From the NCBI GenBank assembly GCA_964464895.1, contig CAYXGY010000001.1, forward strand, positions 186,001 to 250,000: a DNA stretch of 64,000 nt. Reading direction: 5' to 3'. Below the pieces are notes generated by a model, which worked only from the letters and a program-made list of their open reading frames with translations, was not told the origin of the DNA and ran no database searches. The position numbers and the translations under genes were made by a program. This DNA is from Helicobacter_D sp964464895. Its GTDB lineage: Bacteria > Campylobacterota > Campylobacteria > Campylobacterales > Helicobacteraceae. Positions 9,443-17,244 of the stretch are shown here, in pieces (positions within the stretch are counted from its first letter, which is position 1; each line of letters begins with the position of its first letter).

Positions 9443-9681
9443 TGGATTCCTTGATTTGAAATTAAAAATCCAAAGAAATTTTCTTAAAATCAGATTAATT
9501 TAATGTCGGAATTATATCCCAAAAAACTTTATAAATCTCTTGATAAAAGTAATATTAACATAGTTCTACAAATGAAATTTTGCGCGACTTCTGTATATTT
9601 TAGTAACATTCATAAATTAAATCACTTGGAGAGCACTTTAAGGATAACAAGTTTAAGACTTATTTTGATATTCTTCTAAAT

Positions 9682-9687
9682 TATAAT
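9682..9687 (+). promoter_or_regulatory. Putative -10 box upstream of the Cj0069-like gene
   Basis: TATAAT lies 19 bases before ATG 9707, with a strong GGAGG ribosome-binding site between. The implied leader is very short, so an additional start further upstream in the 9443-9706 gap is possible. Confidence 0.4.
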
Positions 9688-9706
9688 TTATTTTTGGAGG
9701 AAAGTT

Positions 9707-10816
9707 ATGAAAAAGAATATTGTCTTTTTTGAAGCAGTTGGCGGTAGTGATAAAGGTGCAGATGGACACAGAAAAGATACTATGCCAATGGTAAATGCCC
9801 TAAAGGCAAAAGGTTGGAATGCAGAAGTAGTGCAACTCACTGATGAAGCATTGCGTGATTCTGCAAAGCGAGAGGAAATTTATAAAAAAGTGCGTGAAAG
9901 TGCCGATGGTTATGTTTCTCGCGTCAATCCCGGAAACTTAAAAGAAGAGAAACTCTATTTTGATGTTTTGCGCAAACTTTGTGCCGATGGATTGGTAGGT
10001 ATGCCTCACCCTGATGCAATGATTGGTTATGGTGCAAAAGACGCCTTGACAAAATTAGCTGATACCCCTTTAGTGCCTAGTGATACTTATGCGTATTATG
10101 ACCCAGCAGAAGCGAAAAGAATCGGAGTAACTTTCAGCGACAAACACGATTTCAAAAAAACTTTCCCTAAAACTCTAGCAAAAGGTGAAAGGGTCTTAAA
10201 ACAAAATCGTGGTTCAACAGGTGAGGGGATTTGGCGCGTAAGATTAGAATCTAGCAGTGATTATAATAAAGTAGAATCTCTCCCACTAGATACTAAAATC
10301 ATCTGCACAGAGGCAAAAGATAATCACACAGAAGAGCGAAAATTAGGCGAGTTTATGGATTTTTGTGAGCATTATTTAGTGGGTGATAATGGTATGCTCG
10401 TAGATATGACTTTCTTGCCTCGTATTAAAGAGGGAGAAATTAGAATCCTTATGCTTTATAAAACCCCTGTGTATGTCGTGCATAAAAAACCAGCAGAAGG
10501 TGGTGATGCGTTTAGCGCAACTCTCTTTAGTGGAGCAAAATATCGCTACGATGAGCCAAAAGATTGGCAAACATTAGTAGATTGGTTTTTAGGACAACTT
10601 CCACAAATCAAAAGCAAACTAGGTAACTATGATTTACCGCTAATTTGGACAGCAGACTTTATCCTAGATACAGACGAAAAAGGTGCAGACCGCTATATTT
10701 TAGGTGAAATCAACTGCTCTTGCGTAGGATTTACAAGCCCTGAAGAATTTATGGCAAAAATTGCGGTAATGGTGGGAGACAATATCGTAGAAATCGTAAG
10801 CGAAAAGAAAGCTTAA
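9707..10816 (+). CDS. Cj0069 family protein, ATP-grasp-like
   Basis: A 369-residue cytoplasmic protein resembling the Campylobacter Cj0069 family. The sequence suggests an ATP-grasp fold: an N-terminal pre-ATP-grasp-like domain, KQNRGSTGEGIWRV at 165-178 (a lysine followed by a glycine-rich loop) and a C-terminal GEINCSCVGFTSP with the E-x-N pattern of metal-binding residues. ATP-grasp enzymes usually join a carboxylate to an amine; the substrate here is unknown. It appears to be a single-gene unit, preceded by GGAGG and followed by a hairpin at 10840-10871. Base composition looks like that of its neighbours. Confidence 0.65.
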   Translation: MKKNIVFFEAVGGSDKGADGHRKDTMPMVNALKAKGWNAEVVQLTDEALRDSAKREEIYKKVRESADGYVSRVNPGNLKEEKLYFDVLRKLCADGLVGMPHPDAMIGYGAKDALTKLADTPLVPSDTYAYYDPAEAKRIGVTFSDKHDFKKTFPKTLAKGERVLKQNRGSTGEGIWRVRLESSSDYNKVESLPLDTKIICTEAKDNHTEERKLGEFMDFCEHYLVGDNGMLVDMTFLPRIKEGEIRILMLYKTPVYVVHKKPAEGGDAFSATLFSGAKYRYDEPKDWQTLVDWFLGQLPQIKSKLGNYDLPLIWTADFILDTDEKGADRYILGEINCSCVGFTSPEEFMAKIAVMVGDNIVEIVSEKKA

Positions 10817-10839
10817 TCACTTTTCTCCATTCATCTTAT

Positions 10840-10871
10840 TTCACAAGGAATCTTTAAGATTCTATTGTGAA
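10840..10871 (+). terminator. Stem-loop after the Cj0069-like gene, possible terminator
   Basis: A 32-base inverted repeat: TTCACAA pairs with TTGTGAA, and inside it GAATCTT pairs with AAGATTC around a single T, with a small internal mismatch. It starts 24 bases after the stop of the + strand gene. No clean T-run follows, so it may end transcripts inefficiently or act as an mRNA-stabilising hairpin. Confidence 0.5.
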
Positions 10872-10969
10872 AGTTTGTACTGAAGCTGTAAAATCAATAA
10901 AATTTAATGTTGGAAGCTTTAATTTACAAAATCCCCCCCTAATAACTTTATATCTTTAACAAGATTCAT

Positions 10970-11440
10970 TTAGCGCACGAAATGTCCGCTTTTTCCTCCG
11001 CTTTTTTCCACTAAATAAATCTCACTTAAAACCATTGTTTTATCAATAGCCTTAACCATATCATAAATTGTTAATAAGCCAATATTAACACCCATCAAGG
11101 CTTCCATTTCTACGCCCGTTTGCCCATAAGTTTTGGCGCACACTTCCAAAATAAAGGCATTTTCACTTGCAATTTCTTCTATCTCGCATTTGACGCTTGT
11201 TAAAAAAAGTGGATGACACATTGGAATCAGTTCTGAAGTGCGTTTTGCCCCCATAATAGCCGCGACAATGGCAGTTTGTAGAACTGCTCCTTTTTTGACT
11301 CTTTGCTCTTTGATTGCGCTAAAAGCCTCTGCGCTCATTGAGATTTTCCCTCTTGCAATGGCAACTCTATGAGTAGAATCTTTGGGCGAAACATCTACCA
11401 TTTTAGGGTTTTGTCGTTCATCTAAATGTGTGAGTTCCAT
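10970..11440 (-). CDS. moaC: Cyclic pyranopterin monophosphate synthase
   Basis: MoaC works with MoaA in the first stage of molybdenum cofactor synthesis, forming cyclic pyranopterin monophosphate from GTP. The 156-residue protein has all family marks: KMVDVSPKDSTHR, GAKRTSELIPMCHPL, TGVEMEALMGVN and the C-terminal KSGGKSGHF. It is 16 bases downstream of pglB on the same strand, at the end of a GT8-pglB-moaC run. No other molybdopterin genes are in the window. Confidence 0.96.
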   Translation of the reverse strand: MELTHLDERQNPKMVDVSPKDSTHRVAIARGKISMSAEAFSAIKEQRVKKGAVLQTAIVAAIMGAKRTSELIPMCHPLFLTSVKCEIEEIASENAFILEVCAKTYGQTGVEMEALMGVNIGLLTIYDMVKAIDKTMVLSEIYLVEKSGGKSGHFVR

Positions 11441-11456
11441 ATCTTTCCTTTCTTAA

Positions 11457-13568
11457 TCATAAGACTTTATAAATTGTAATTGTGTCATTTTTTAACACTT
11501 TTTGGAATAGATTGGAATCTAAATTTTCAAAGAACAAGCCCTTGAAATAAAATCTTTCTAAATACGATTCTGCACAGAGTAATGTTTTGCCATTAGGTAA
11601 AAATACCGCTACAAGTGCGCTTGTATCATCAAAGTCTTGTGTAATGTTATATTTTAAGTCTATGCTTTTTTGTATGGTGATTTGGAAATCCTGTGCGGAG
11701 ACTTCACCCGTGATTTTATTGAAGCTGATTCCATTTTTGAAGTGTATCATTTCGTTGTTTGAGCCAATGGAAAGAGCAAAGAAATCAAGCTTTGGCACTT
11801 TGCCATTGTTCAAATCCACAGAAGAAAAACGCATAATATTTGGGAAAATCTCAAGCATACGAAGAGGTAAAATAATATAAAGATTCTCTTGTGTCGTGGT
11901 GAAATCTTGTTCTACTTTTAAATTTTCTAGTCCTGTTTCTATCCCATTTTGACTCAAATAATCCTCTAAGGATTCCGCATTTAAAAGCATTTTAGCGACA
12001 TTATAACTGATTCTTTCCTCTTTAGAGCTTAGCACTAGGCTAATAGGAAAATTTTGCTTCCCAGAATGTATTCCGCCATCAACAAAAGTTTTTAAACCGC
12101 TAAAGTAGGCAATCCAATAACCATAATCCCACCAAGCTAATGCAAAATCACCATTTTTGGTATCAATAGCACGGAAAATCTCTGCTTCACTTGTCTCTAA
12201 AATAGGGGCGACAATATAATTTTTGATATGCCATAAATGGGGTAGAATCGCTAAAAATACGAAACTAAAAATCAAAATTTTTTTAAAGATTGTCTCTTTA
12301 AAATATCTTAAAGCTTCTTGTATCTGATAGAGCAAGAATCCGAGTCCAATGGCAAAGATTGGTGTGGCATAAAAGCTAAAACGTAAGCCCTGCACAAGAG
12401 AAAAACAACCCAAAGCTAAGAAAGGCAAAAAGATTAAGAATCTCTTATGAGTCAAGATAAGCCAAACATAACCCAAAGCACCTAGTATTAACCAAGCAAT
12501 TCCACCACTCACACGGTAGGCAAATTCATCAAAGCCAATGCTTGAAACCTCTGCAATAGAATCTAGGACATTTAAATAATGAAAATTCGTGCCCTTAGCA
12601 TTAGAAGTTAAAAAATAGCTTAGATAATCACTATCAAACATATTGGGCAGCAATTTCCACAATAAAGGTCCAAGATTACTTAAGAAAAAGAGTATCAATA
12701 AAGTCTTTGACTTGAAGTATTGGTATGGAGATTTCAAACCCAAGCCAAAAAAGAATCCTAAGAATATCCAAGCAAAGGTGAGTTTTGGGAAAAAAATCTC
12801 TAAAGTTAGCGTCAAAAGCAAACCCAAAAGAATCCATTGTATTTGGGATTCTTTGTGTGATTTGTCCCACAAATCCTTTAAGAGAAATAACCATAAAATC
12901 AAAATATATCCCAGCAAAACATAACGCAAATTTGCATAATACCCAAGTGTCAAAGCACTTAAAACAAGCAAAATAGCATAGTCTCGCGTGCGTTGCGTTT
13001 GCCAAGCACGCAAAATCATCACTCCTACACTCAAACCTAAAACGATAACGAGCATATCTGTATCATAATAGCCAAAAAGTGTGCGGTTGTAATAACTTAC
13101 ACTAATACCACTCAAAATACCACTTAAGATACAAGGAATCACACCAAAGTTTCGCATTAAAGCCATTATGGGAAACACAATCAAACTGCCAAAGATTCCG
13201 GGCATAAAAAAGAAAATTTGCTCTAGGTTCAAGGGCAGGCAGAAAGCCAAGAATGCAGTGAGTATAGAGAGAATCTCATCGGCAGATTTGGGAGCAGTTT
13301 GGGATAGGTGAGGGGAGTTTAGAATTGTAAAAAACTTTTGTGGATTTTTCCATAATTCCCAAGTAAAACTTGAATGAAACTCTTGTGCAATGGATAATAG
13401 ATACTTCGCACCTTGCGCATAGAAATAACCATCGTGCGTATTGAGCAAAAGTGCTTCATTATAAAAATATTGCGGATAAGCACTCAAGAGGAAAGGATAA
13501 TAGAATCTTATCCCTACACAAAGGCAATAACAAACAATGCTCAAACCAATAAATACCCTTAAACGCAA
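11457..13568 (-). CDS. pglB: Oligosaccharyltransferase PglB (STT3 family)
   Basis: A 703-residue membrane enzyme of the bacterial N-glycosylation type. It transfers a glycan from an undecaprenyl-diphosphate carrier to Asn in sequons of exported proteins. About 13 membrane segments fill the first 445 residues, followed by a periplasmic domain. Key motifs are present: THDGYFYAQGA with Asp46, YYNRTLFGYYDTD with Asp169 and Asp171, the external-loop glutamate in DSIAEVSS (Glu340), and WWDYG at 479-483, which binds the sequon. Length is close to C. jejuni PglB. A GT8 gene lies 26 bases upstream and moaC 16 bases downstream, with no pgl sugar-synthesis cluster nearby, as reported for H. pullorum. 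Confidence 0.93.
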   Translation of the reverse strand: MRLRVFIGLSIVCYCLCVGIRFYYPFLLSAYPQYFYNEALLLNTHDGYFYAQGAKYLLSIAQEFHSSFTWELWKNPQKFFTILNSPHLSQTAPKSADEILSILTAFLAFCLPLNLEQIFFFMPGIFGSLIVFPIMALMRNFGVIPCILSGILSGISVSYYNRTLFGYYDTDMLVIVLGLSVGVMILRAWQTQRTRDYAILLVLSALTLGYYANLRYVLLGYILILWLFLLKDLWDKSHKESQIQWILLGLLLTLTLEIFFPKLTFAWIFLGFFFGLGLKSPYQYFKSKTLLILFFLSNLGPLLWKLLPNMFDSDYLSYFLTSNAKGTNFHYLNVLDSIAEVSSIGFDEFAYRVSGGIAWLILGALGYVWLILTHKRFLIFLPFLALGCFSLVQGLRFSFYATPIFAIGLGFLLYQIQEALRYFKETIFKKILIFSFVFLAILPHLWHIKNYIVAPILETSEAEIFRAIDTKNGDFALAWWDYGYWIAYFSGLKTFVDGGIHSGKQNFPISLVLSSKEERISYNVAKMLLNAESLEDYLSQNGIETGLENLKVEQDFTTTQENLYIILPLRMLEIFPNIMRFSSVDLNNGKVPKLDFFALSIGSNNEMIHFKNGISFNKITGEVSAQDFQITIQKSIDLKYNITQDFDDTSALVAVFLPNGKTLLCAESYLERFYFKGLFFENLDSNLFQKVLKNDTITIYKVL

Positions 13569-13594
13569 GCAAAATCCTAAATAAAATGATAATC

Positions 13595-14806
13595 TTAATA
13601 TTTAAGCTGGCGCACTTCTTTTTGCAGTTTTTTCACTTCATTGTAAAATCTCAACAATCCTCCCTTGTGGATTGTTTTGCAAGCTTGAATGAGTGCCGCT
13701 CCTAGACGATAGGAAAAGGTCTGCTTTTCTTTTAGTGCATTTTGATAATCATCATAGGATTCCAAAGGAGGCAATTTCAAATGCGGTTTGGTTGCAATGA
13801 TTTGTGTATAGAATCTCGCTTCTTGTCTGTGTTTTAAGGCGATAAAAGCCAAAATGAAAGGCAACTTCAAGCGTCCCCCCAAACTTTTGTAATGGTTGAT
13901 GATTGCATAACCAAGTTTATAGGAGAGGTGGTAACGAATCCTCTCGTAACCATAGGTTGTATTTGCGATAAAGCCTTTTATATTTTGACTGCCACCCGCT
14001 TCTAACCATTGTTGGTAATAGTGATTCCATTCTTGCCAAATCTGATTGCAGAGCCGATTATTCCAAAAGCGATTCTTTGAGCCATAGGTGTGGATTAGAA
14101 TAGGATTTTGATTTTTGCGCCATAGCACACTACCAACATAACGATTGCCCAAGTCTTTGATTTTTAAATTTTTCTCAAGGGCAAGAAGCGAGAAAGTGCC
14201 TTGGTCATTAATGTTGAGTGGATTTTGCGCACTGATTTGATAAATAAAATCATAGCATTCTTGGGGATTCTTCAAAGTATCATTATAGACAATGATAGGA
14301 GTTTGGAAAACATTAGTGTTTTGAAATTTTCCTTGATAGGCTGGCATTGTATTGGCTATGCTTGTTTTTCCCTTCCTAGCTGCCAAAACGAAGCCTTGCT
14401 CTCTTAAACTCTTTAAATGTGAAATTTCTTGCAATAATAAAATATCAAAATCCAAATACACCACACATTCGCATTCATCTAAGAATCTAAAACCCTCAAA
14501 ACACGCATAGACCATATGTGTCCAACGTCCTAAGAATTTATTATTTTTCAAATCAAGCGGAGATTTGGCAAAGGCATTGAGATTAGAGATGAAATCCTCT
14601 TTGGTAAAAGTCTGAAATTTTACCGCACTTGTCCCTGCGATTCTTTGCAAAGCCTTCTTGTCGCTTTGCTTAAATCCATCGTGGATTAGATAAAAAATAT
14701 CAATCGCCTCACCGCATTTTGCCTTGATATTGGCTATCATTGCACCAACTACAAAGGCAGAATCACAAGTCGCACAAAGCAGAATTCCAAAGGAATATTT
14801 TTTCAT
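13595..14806 (-). CDS. Glycosyltransferase family 8 protein
   Basis: A 403-residue protein with a GT8 (LgtC-like) catalytic domain in the first 260 residues. The N-terminal strand SFGILLCATCDSAFVVGAMIA starts the nucleotide-sugar fold. The DxD metal-binding motif is D119-F-D121 in VVYLDFDILLL, followed by INDQGTFS and a C-terminal HTYGSKNRFW. Residues about 292-395 form a second domain shared with the GT8 protein at 20779-22256. GT8 enzymes are retaining galactosyl/glucosyl transferases in LPS or glycan assembly; donor and acceptor are unknown. It is the first gene of the GT8-pglB-moaC run, which suggests (inference) a role in the N-glycan or another surface glycan. Confidence 0.82.
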   Translation of the reverse strand: MKKYSFGILLCATCDSAFVVGAMIANIKAKCGEAIDIFYLIHDGFKQSDKKALQRIAGTSAVKFQTFTKEDFISNLNAFAKSPLDLKNNKFLGRWTHMVYACFEGFRFLDECECVVYLDFDILLLQEISHLKSLREQGFVLAARKGKTSIANTMPAYQGKFQNTNVFQTPIIVYNDTLKNPQECYDFIYQISAQNPLNINDQGTFSLLALEKNLKIKDLGNRYVGSVLWRKNQNPILIHTYGSKNRFWNNRLCNQIWQEWNHYYQQWLEAGGSQNIKGFIANTTYGYERIRYHLSYKLGYAIINHYKSLGGRLKLPFILAFIALKHRQEARFYTQIIATKPHLKLPPLESYDDYQNALKEKQTFSYRLGAALIQACKTIHKGGLLRFYNEVKKLQKEVRQLKY

Positions 14807-14931
14807 TTTTATCCAAATAGTTTAGTGTTTAAAGGCTATTTTATAATAATTTTGATGAAAATTGCCCACGAATGCGATGAAAATATGGAGAATGCCATTA
14901 AGAGATTCTGCAAGGAATTAGGTTTTTGTAG

Positions 14932-14970
14932 CGTCATTGCGAGACTTCGTCCGAAGTCGTGACAATCCAT
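14932..14970. repeat. Small palindromic dispersed repeat, copy 1
   Basis: This element starts CGTCATTGCGAG, contains the perfect hairpin GACTTCG-TC-CGAAGTC and ends GACAATCCAT. The outer parts match the element at 22409-22450, which reads CGTCATTGCGAG ... GCAATCCA on the minus strand. Such elements with CGTCATTGCGAG and CAATCC ends occur dispersed in many bacterial genomes. It lies in the 214-base gap between the porin gene and the first GT8 gene, about 125 bases upstream of the GT8 start. Confidence 0.6.
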
Positions 14971-15020
14971 AATATCAAACTTCAATGAAATAAAAAAGTC
15001 TGCAATGAAATTAGAAATCT

Positions 15021-16376
15021 TTAAAACTCATAAACAATTTCTACTTTGAATTGATTTCTATCCTCTGAATCTGTTTCTGGAGCAGCATAGCCACCACTGC
15101 GTTCAGTTTTTAAAAGCGCATAATAGACGCCAATTTCCAAATGATCATTGTAAGCCCAAGTGATATTGGGTGTAATCTCGTAGAAATCAATCTTTGTCGT
15201 TAGGTTGTTTGGAATCTCTTTGACTTTATTTGTCCCACTGACATAATCAATGCCAACATTCAAATTGTCAAGCAAATCATACGAAAGGCTTGCATAGAAA
15301 ACCTCTAAATCCTTGCTTTCTGTTCTAGGAATCGCACCGCCAATCGCAGAAAAATTCACTCCTGTGGCATCATAATTATCAAACCATACCGCACCTGCAA
15401 GCTGCAATGCGCCCTCATCATCTAAAGAAACAGCAAAATTATCTTGAGTATTGGTAATGTATCCCAAATTAAGACTAACAGGAATCTCGAAACTAGCAAA
15501 ATCCACACCTACTTCAAGACTAATAAAGTCGCTTTTTGTTTGCATAAATTCATAAGTGCCACCCAATGCCTCAACTAGATTCGCCACTCCAGAGCTTGTA
15601 GTTTGCGCATAGGCATATTGTCCGCTGATATGGAATAAATCTTGATAGAATCCAAGTTGTCCAAAAAACGCAGAATCCAAGATTTCATCAATACAAAACC
15701 ACCAAAGTTGCCCCTCTACATTTCCAAAATCAAGCTCCCAATTCCCCAAGCCTGCAAGGAGATAAAGCGGTTTGGTAACGCTTGTCTCTTCTGGTAAATC
15801 ATCTTTTAAATCGTCTAATGCCCAAGAATCAAATGCGCCTGCGACTAAGCTAATGTTTGTCAAGTCGCTATTGACAATTAGAATCCCCGTTCCTCTATCC
15901 TCTCCACCATCGTTAAAGGGCGTGTCCAAACGCATTTTTCCTAAGGCGATATTGGTATTTGTAGAATTTAGCATAATCAGTGCATTAAAGGTGCTCACGC
16001 CAAAGCTATTGTCTTTACCAGAACCAAGCCCATAACCAAAAGCACCCTCCGAAGCGTCTATCACACCATCATCATTTGAATCCACACCTTTGCCGTGATT
16101 GACATTATTAGAACCTTCATAATAGATTCCAAGATTCAAAGCAAGATTATCTGCCACAGGGGCTTTAAACTCTGCTTCTGCGTGCCAAGTATGTTCTACA
16201 TCGCCACTTCTTTCCCCATTTTCATCAAATCCTTGATTCTTAAAGCGATTATCCTCATATTCGTAACGCAAAAATCCGCTCACTTCAACCCCCTTAATGG
16301 CTTCTTCTAAGCTCTGTGCATTCGCATTTGCAGCAAGTGCTAGAAGTGCAACTAGACTTAAACTTGATTTTCTCAT
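15021..16376 (-). CDS. Campylobacter-type major outer membrane porin
   Basis: A 451-residue outer membrane protein with a clear signal peptide (MRKSSLSLVALLALAANANA, cleavage after AxA at about residue 20), alternating amphipathic strands throughout and a C-terminal YEF, the usual terminal aromatic of porins. The start of the mature region, SLEEAIKGVEVSGFLRYEYEDNRF, matches the MOMP (PorA) pattern of campylobacters. Acidic stretches such as DSNDDGVIDASEG look like surface loops, possibly calcium-binding. It is a single-gene unit with AAGGAG before ATG 16376. A Fur-box-like site lies about 90 bases upstream. Size and signature fit the family well. Confidence 0.88.
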   Translation of the reverse strand: MRKSSLSLVALLALAANANAQSLEEAIKGVEVSGFLRYEYEDNRFKNQGFDENGERSGDVEHTWHAEAEFKAPVADNLALNLGIYYEGSNNVNHGKGVDSNDDGVIDASEGAFGYGLGSGKDNSFGVSTFNALIMLNSTNTNIALGKMRLDTPFNDGGEDRGTGILIVNSDLTNISLVAGAFDSWALDDLKDDLPEETSVTKPLYLLAGLGNWELDFGNVEGQLWWFCIDEILDSAFFGQLGFYQDLFHISGQYAYAQTTSSGVANLVEALGGTYEFMQTKSDFISLEVGVDFASFEIPVSLNLGYITNTQDNFAVSLDDEGALQLAGAVWFDNYDATGVNFSAIGGAIPRTESKDLEVFYASLSYDLLDNLNVGIDYVSGTNKVKEIPNNLTTKIDFYEITPNITWAYNDHLEIGVYYALLKTERSGGYAAPETDSEDRNQFKVEIVYEF

Positions 16377-16461
16377 AGACTAAACTCCTTGTTTAAATTT
16401 CGAAACTTTCATTTCAATGATGATTAAAATGAGATTGAATCTTACTATTAATAAACTTAAA

Positions 16462-16476
16462 TGAAAATAATTATCA
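16462..16476. promoter_or_regulatory. Putative Fur box between the porin and lipoprotein genes
   Basis: TGAAAATAATTATCA differs at one base from the 7-1-7 Fur consensus TGATAAT-N-ATTATCA. It lies between the divergent MOMP gene (start 16376, minus) and the UPF0323 lipoprotein gene (start 16604, plus), about 85 and 127 bases from their start codons. Which gene it controls cannot be read from the sequence. Confidence 0.55.
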
Positions 16477-16517
16477 TAATATAAATTTATTTCCCCTATT
16501 TATAGAGAGTAGGTTGC

Positions 16518-16570
16518 TATAATTTCTTGTAGAATTTTATTATTAATTTATAAATAAAAATTGCTATAAT
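16518..16570 (+). promoter_or_regulatory. Two tandem promoter -10 boxes before the UPF0323 gene
   Basis: Two extended -10 boxes of the form TGCTATAAT have their TATAAT hexamers at 16518-16523 and 16565-16570. They lie in a 15-base direct repeat, TTGCTATAATTTCTT, at 16514 and 16561. The second is about 33 bases before ATG 16604. The duplication suggests two start sites 47 bases apart. Confidence 0.5.
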
Positions 16571-16603
16571 TTCTTTGCAAATTTATTTTTAGGAGCATTT
16601 TAG

Positions 16604-17242
16604 ATGAAAAAGTATTTGAAAAAAATTTCCGACCCTAAAATTGTAGGCGCATTTAGCAAAAGCGGTTTGGGATTAGCTGCTGTATTGTTGATTGTCGGTT
16701 GTAGTGATAGCGGACAAAATTCTGCAAGTAGTGGAATCTCTGAAGCAGCTAAAAAGGGAGTAACCGTAACGATTGAAAAACAATCCGATGGAAGTTATAA
16801 GATTTTAGATGAAGTGCCAAGTGCGCAAACACGCGTGATTTTACGAGAGAATGGAACGGAGCGAATCCTAAGCCAAGCAGAGATTGACGCATTAATTGCA
16901 AAAGAAAATGCAGCCATAGAGGCGGGCACTTCAGAACTAACTAACCCGACAGGAGGAGGGCTAGGCTTAGGAGGGACGATTTTAGCAAGTGCAGCAGGAG
17001 CGATTTTAGGAAGCTGGATTGGGAATAAACTCTTTAACAATTCAAACTATCAAGCACAACAAAAAGCAAGCTACAAAACCCCGCAAGCCTATGAGCGTTC
17101 GCAAAATTCCTTTAAGCAAAATGCCGCAAAAGCAGGCACAAGTGCGGCAAGCGGACGCAGTGGATTCTATTCGCCAAACAACACAGGTTCGACACAAAAT
17201 CGCTCTAGCACTTCTCGTTCAACATCAAGCTATGGTGGCTAA
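16604..17242 (+). CDS. UPF0323 family lipoprotein
   Basis: A 212-residue lipoprotein like H. pylori HP0232. The N-terminal hydrophobic segment ends in the lipobox LIVGC, giving lipidated Cys33. The middle has VTVTIEKQSDGSYKILDE and a glycine-rich membrane-like stretch (GGGLGLGGTILASAAGAILG, then SWIGNKLF), followed by a Ser/Gly/Asn-rich tail ending SSYGG. AGGAG precedes ATG 16604. It ends two bases before the GspS-like ligase gene, and this pair is kept in H. pylori (HP0232-HP0233). The function is unknown; the pairing suggests that the ligase acts on this protein or in the same envelope process (inference). Confidence 0.85.
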   Translation: MKKYLKKISDPKIVGAFSKSGLGLAAVLLIVGCSDSGQNSASSGISEAAKKGVTVTIEKQSDGSYKILDEVPSAQTRVILRENGTERILSQAEIDALIAKENAAIEAGTSELTNPTGGGLGLGGTILASAAGAILGSWIGNKLFNNSNYQAQQKASYKTPQAYERSQNSFKQNAAKAGTSAASGRSGFYSPNNTGSTQNRSSTSRSTSSYGG

Positions 17243-17244
17243 AA

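Noticed and set aside
10933..10939. A C7 run between two convergent genes
   Set aside because: It is short, lies outside any gene and in no promoter for a downstream gene, so there is no basis for phase variation.
12643..12924. A 93-codon plus-strand frame inside pglB
   Set aside because: It lies entirely opposite a well-supported gene, is lysine-rich by reverse reading and has no ribosome-binding site.
13875..13880. A C6/G6 run inside the first GT8 gene
   Set aside because: The frame is intact on both sides (SLGGRLK) and six bases are too few to suggest switching.
14855..14962. A 35-codon plus-strand frame with TATAAT upstream, in the gap before the first GT8 gene
   Set aside because: It has no ribosome-binding site and its 3' part lies in the palindromic repeat, so it is likely to be chance.
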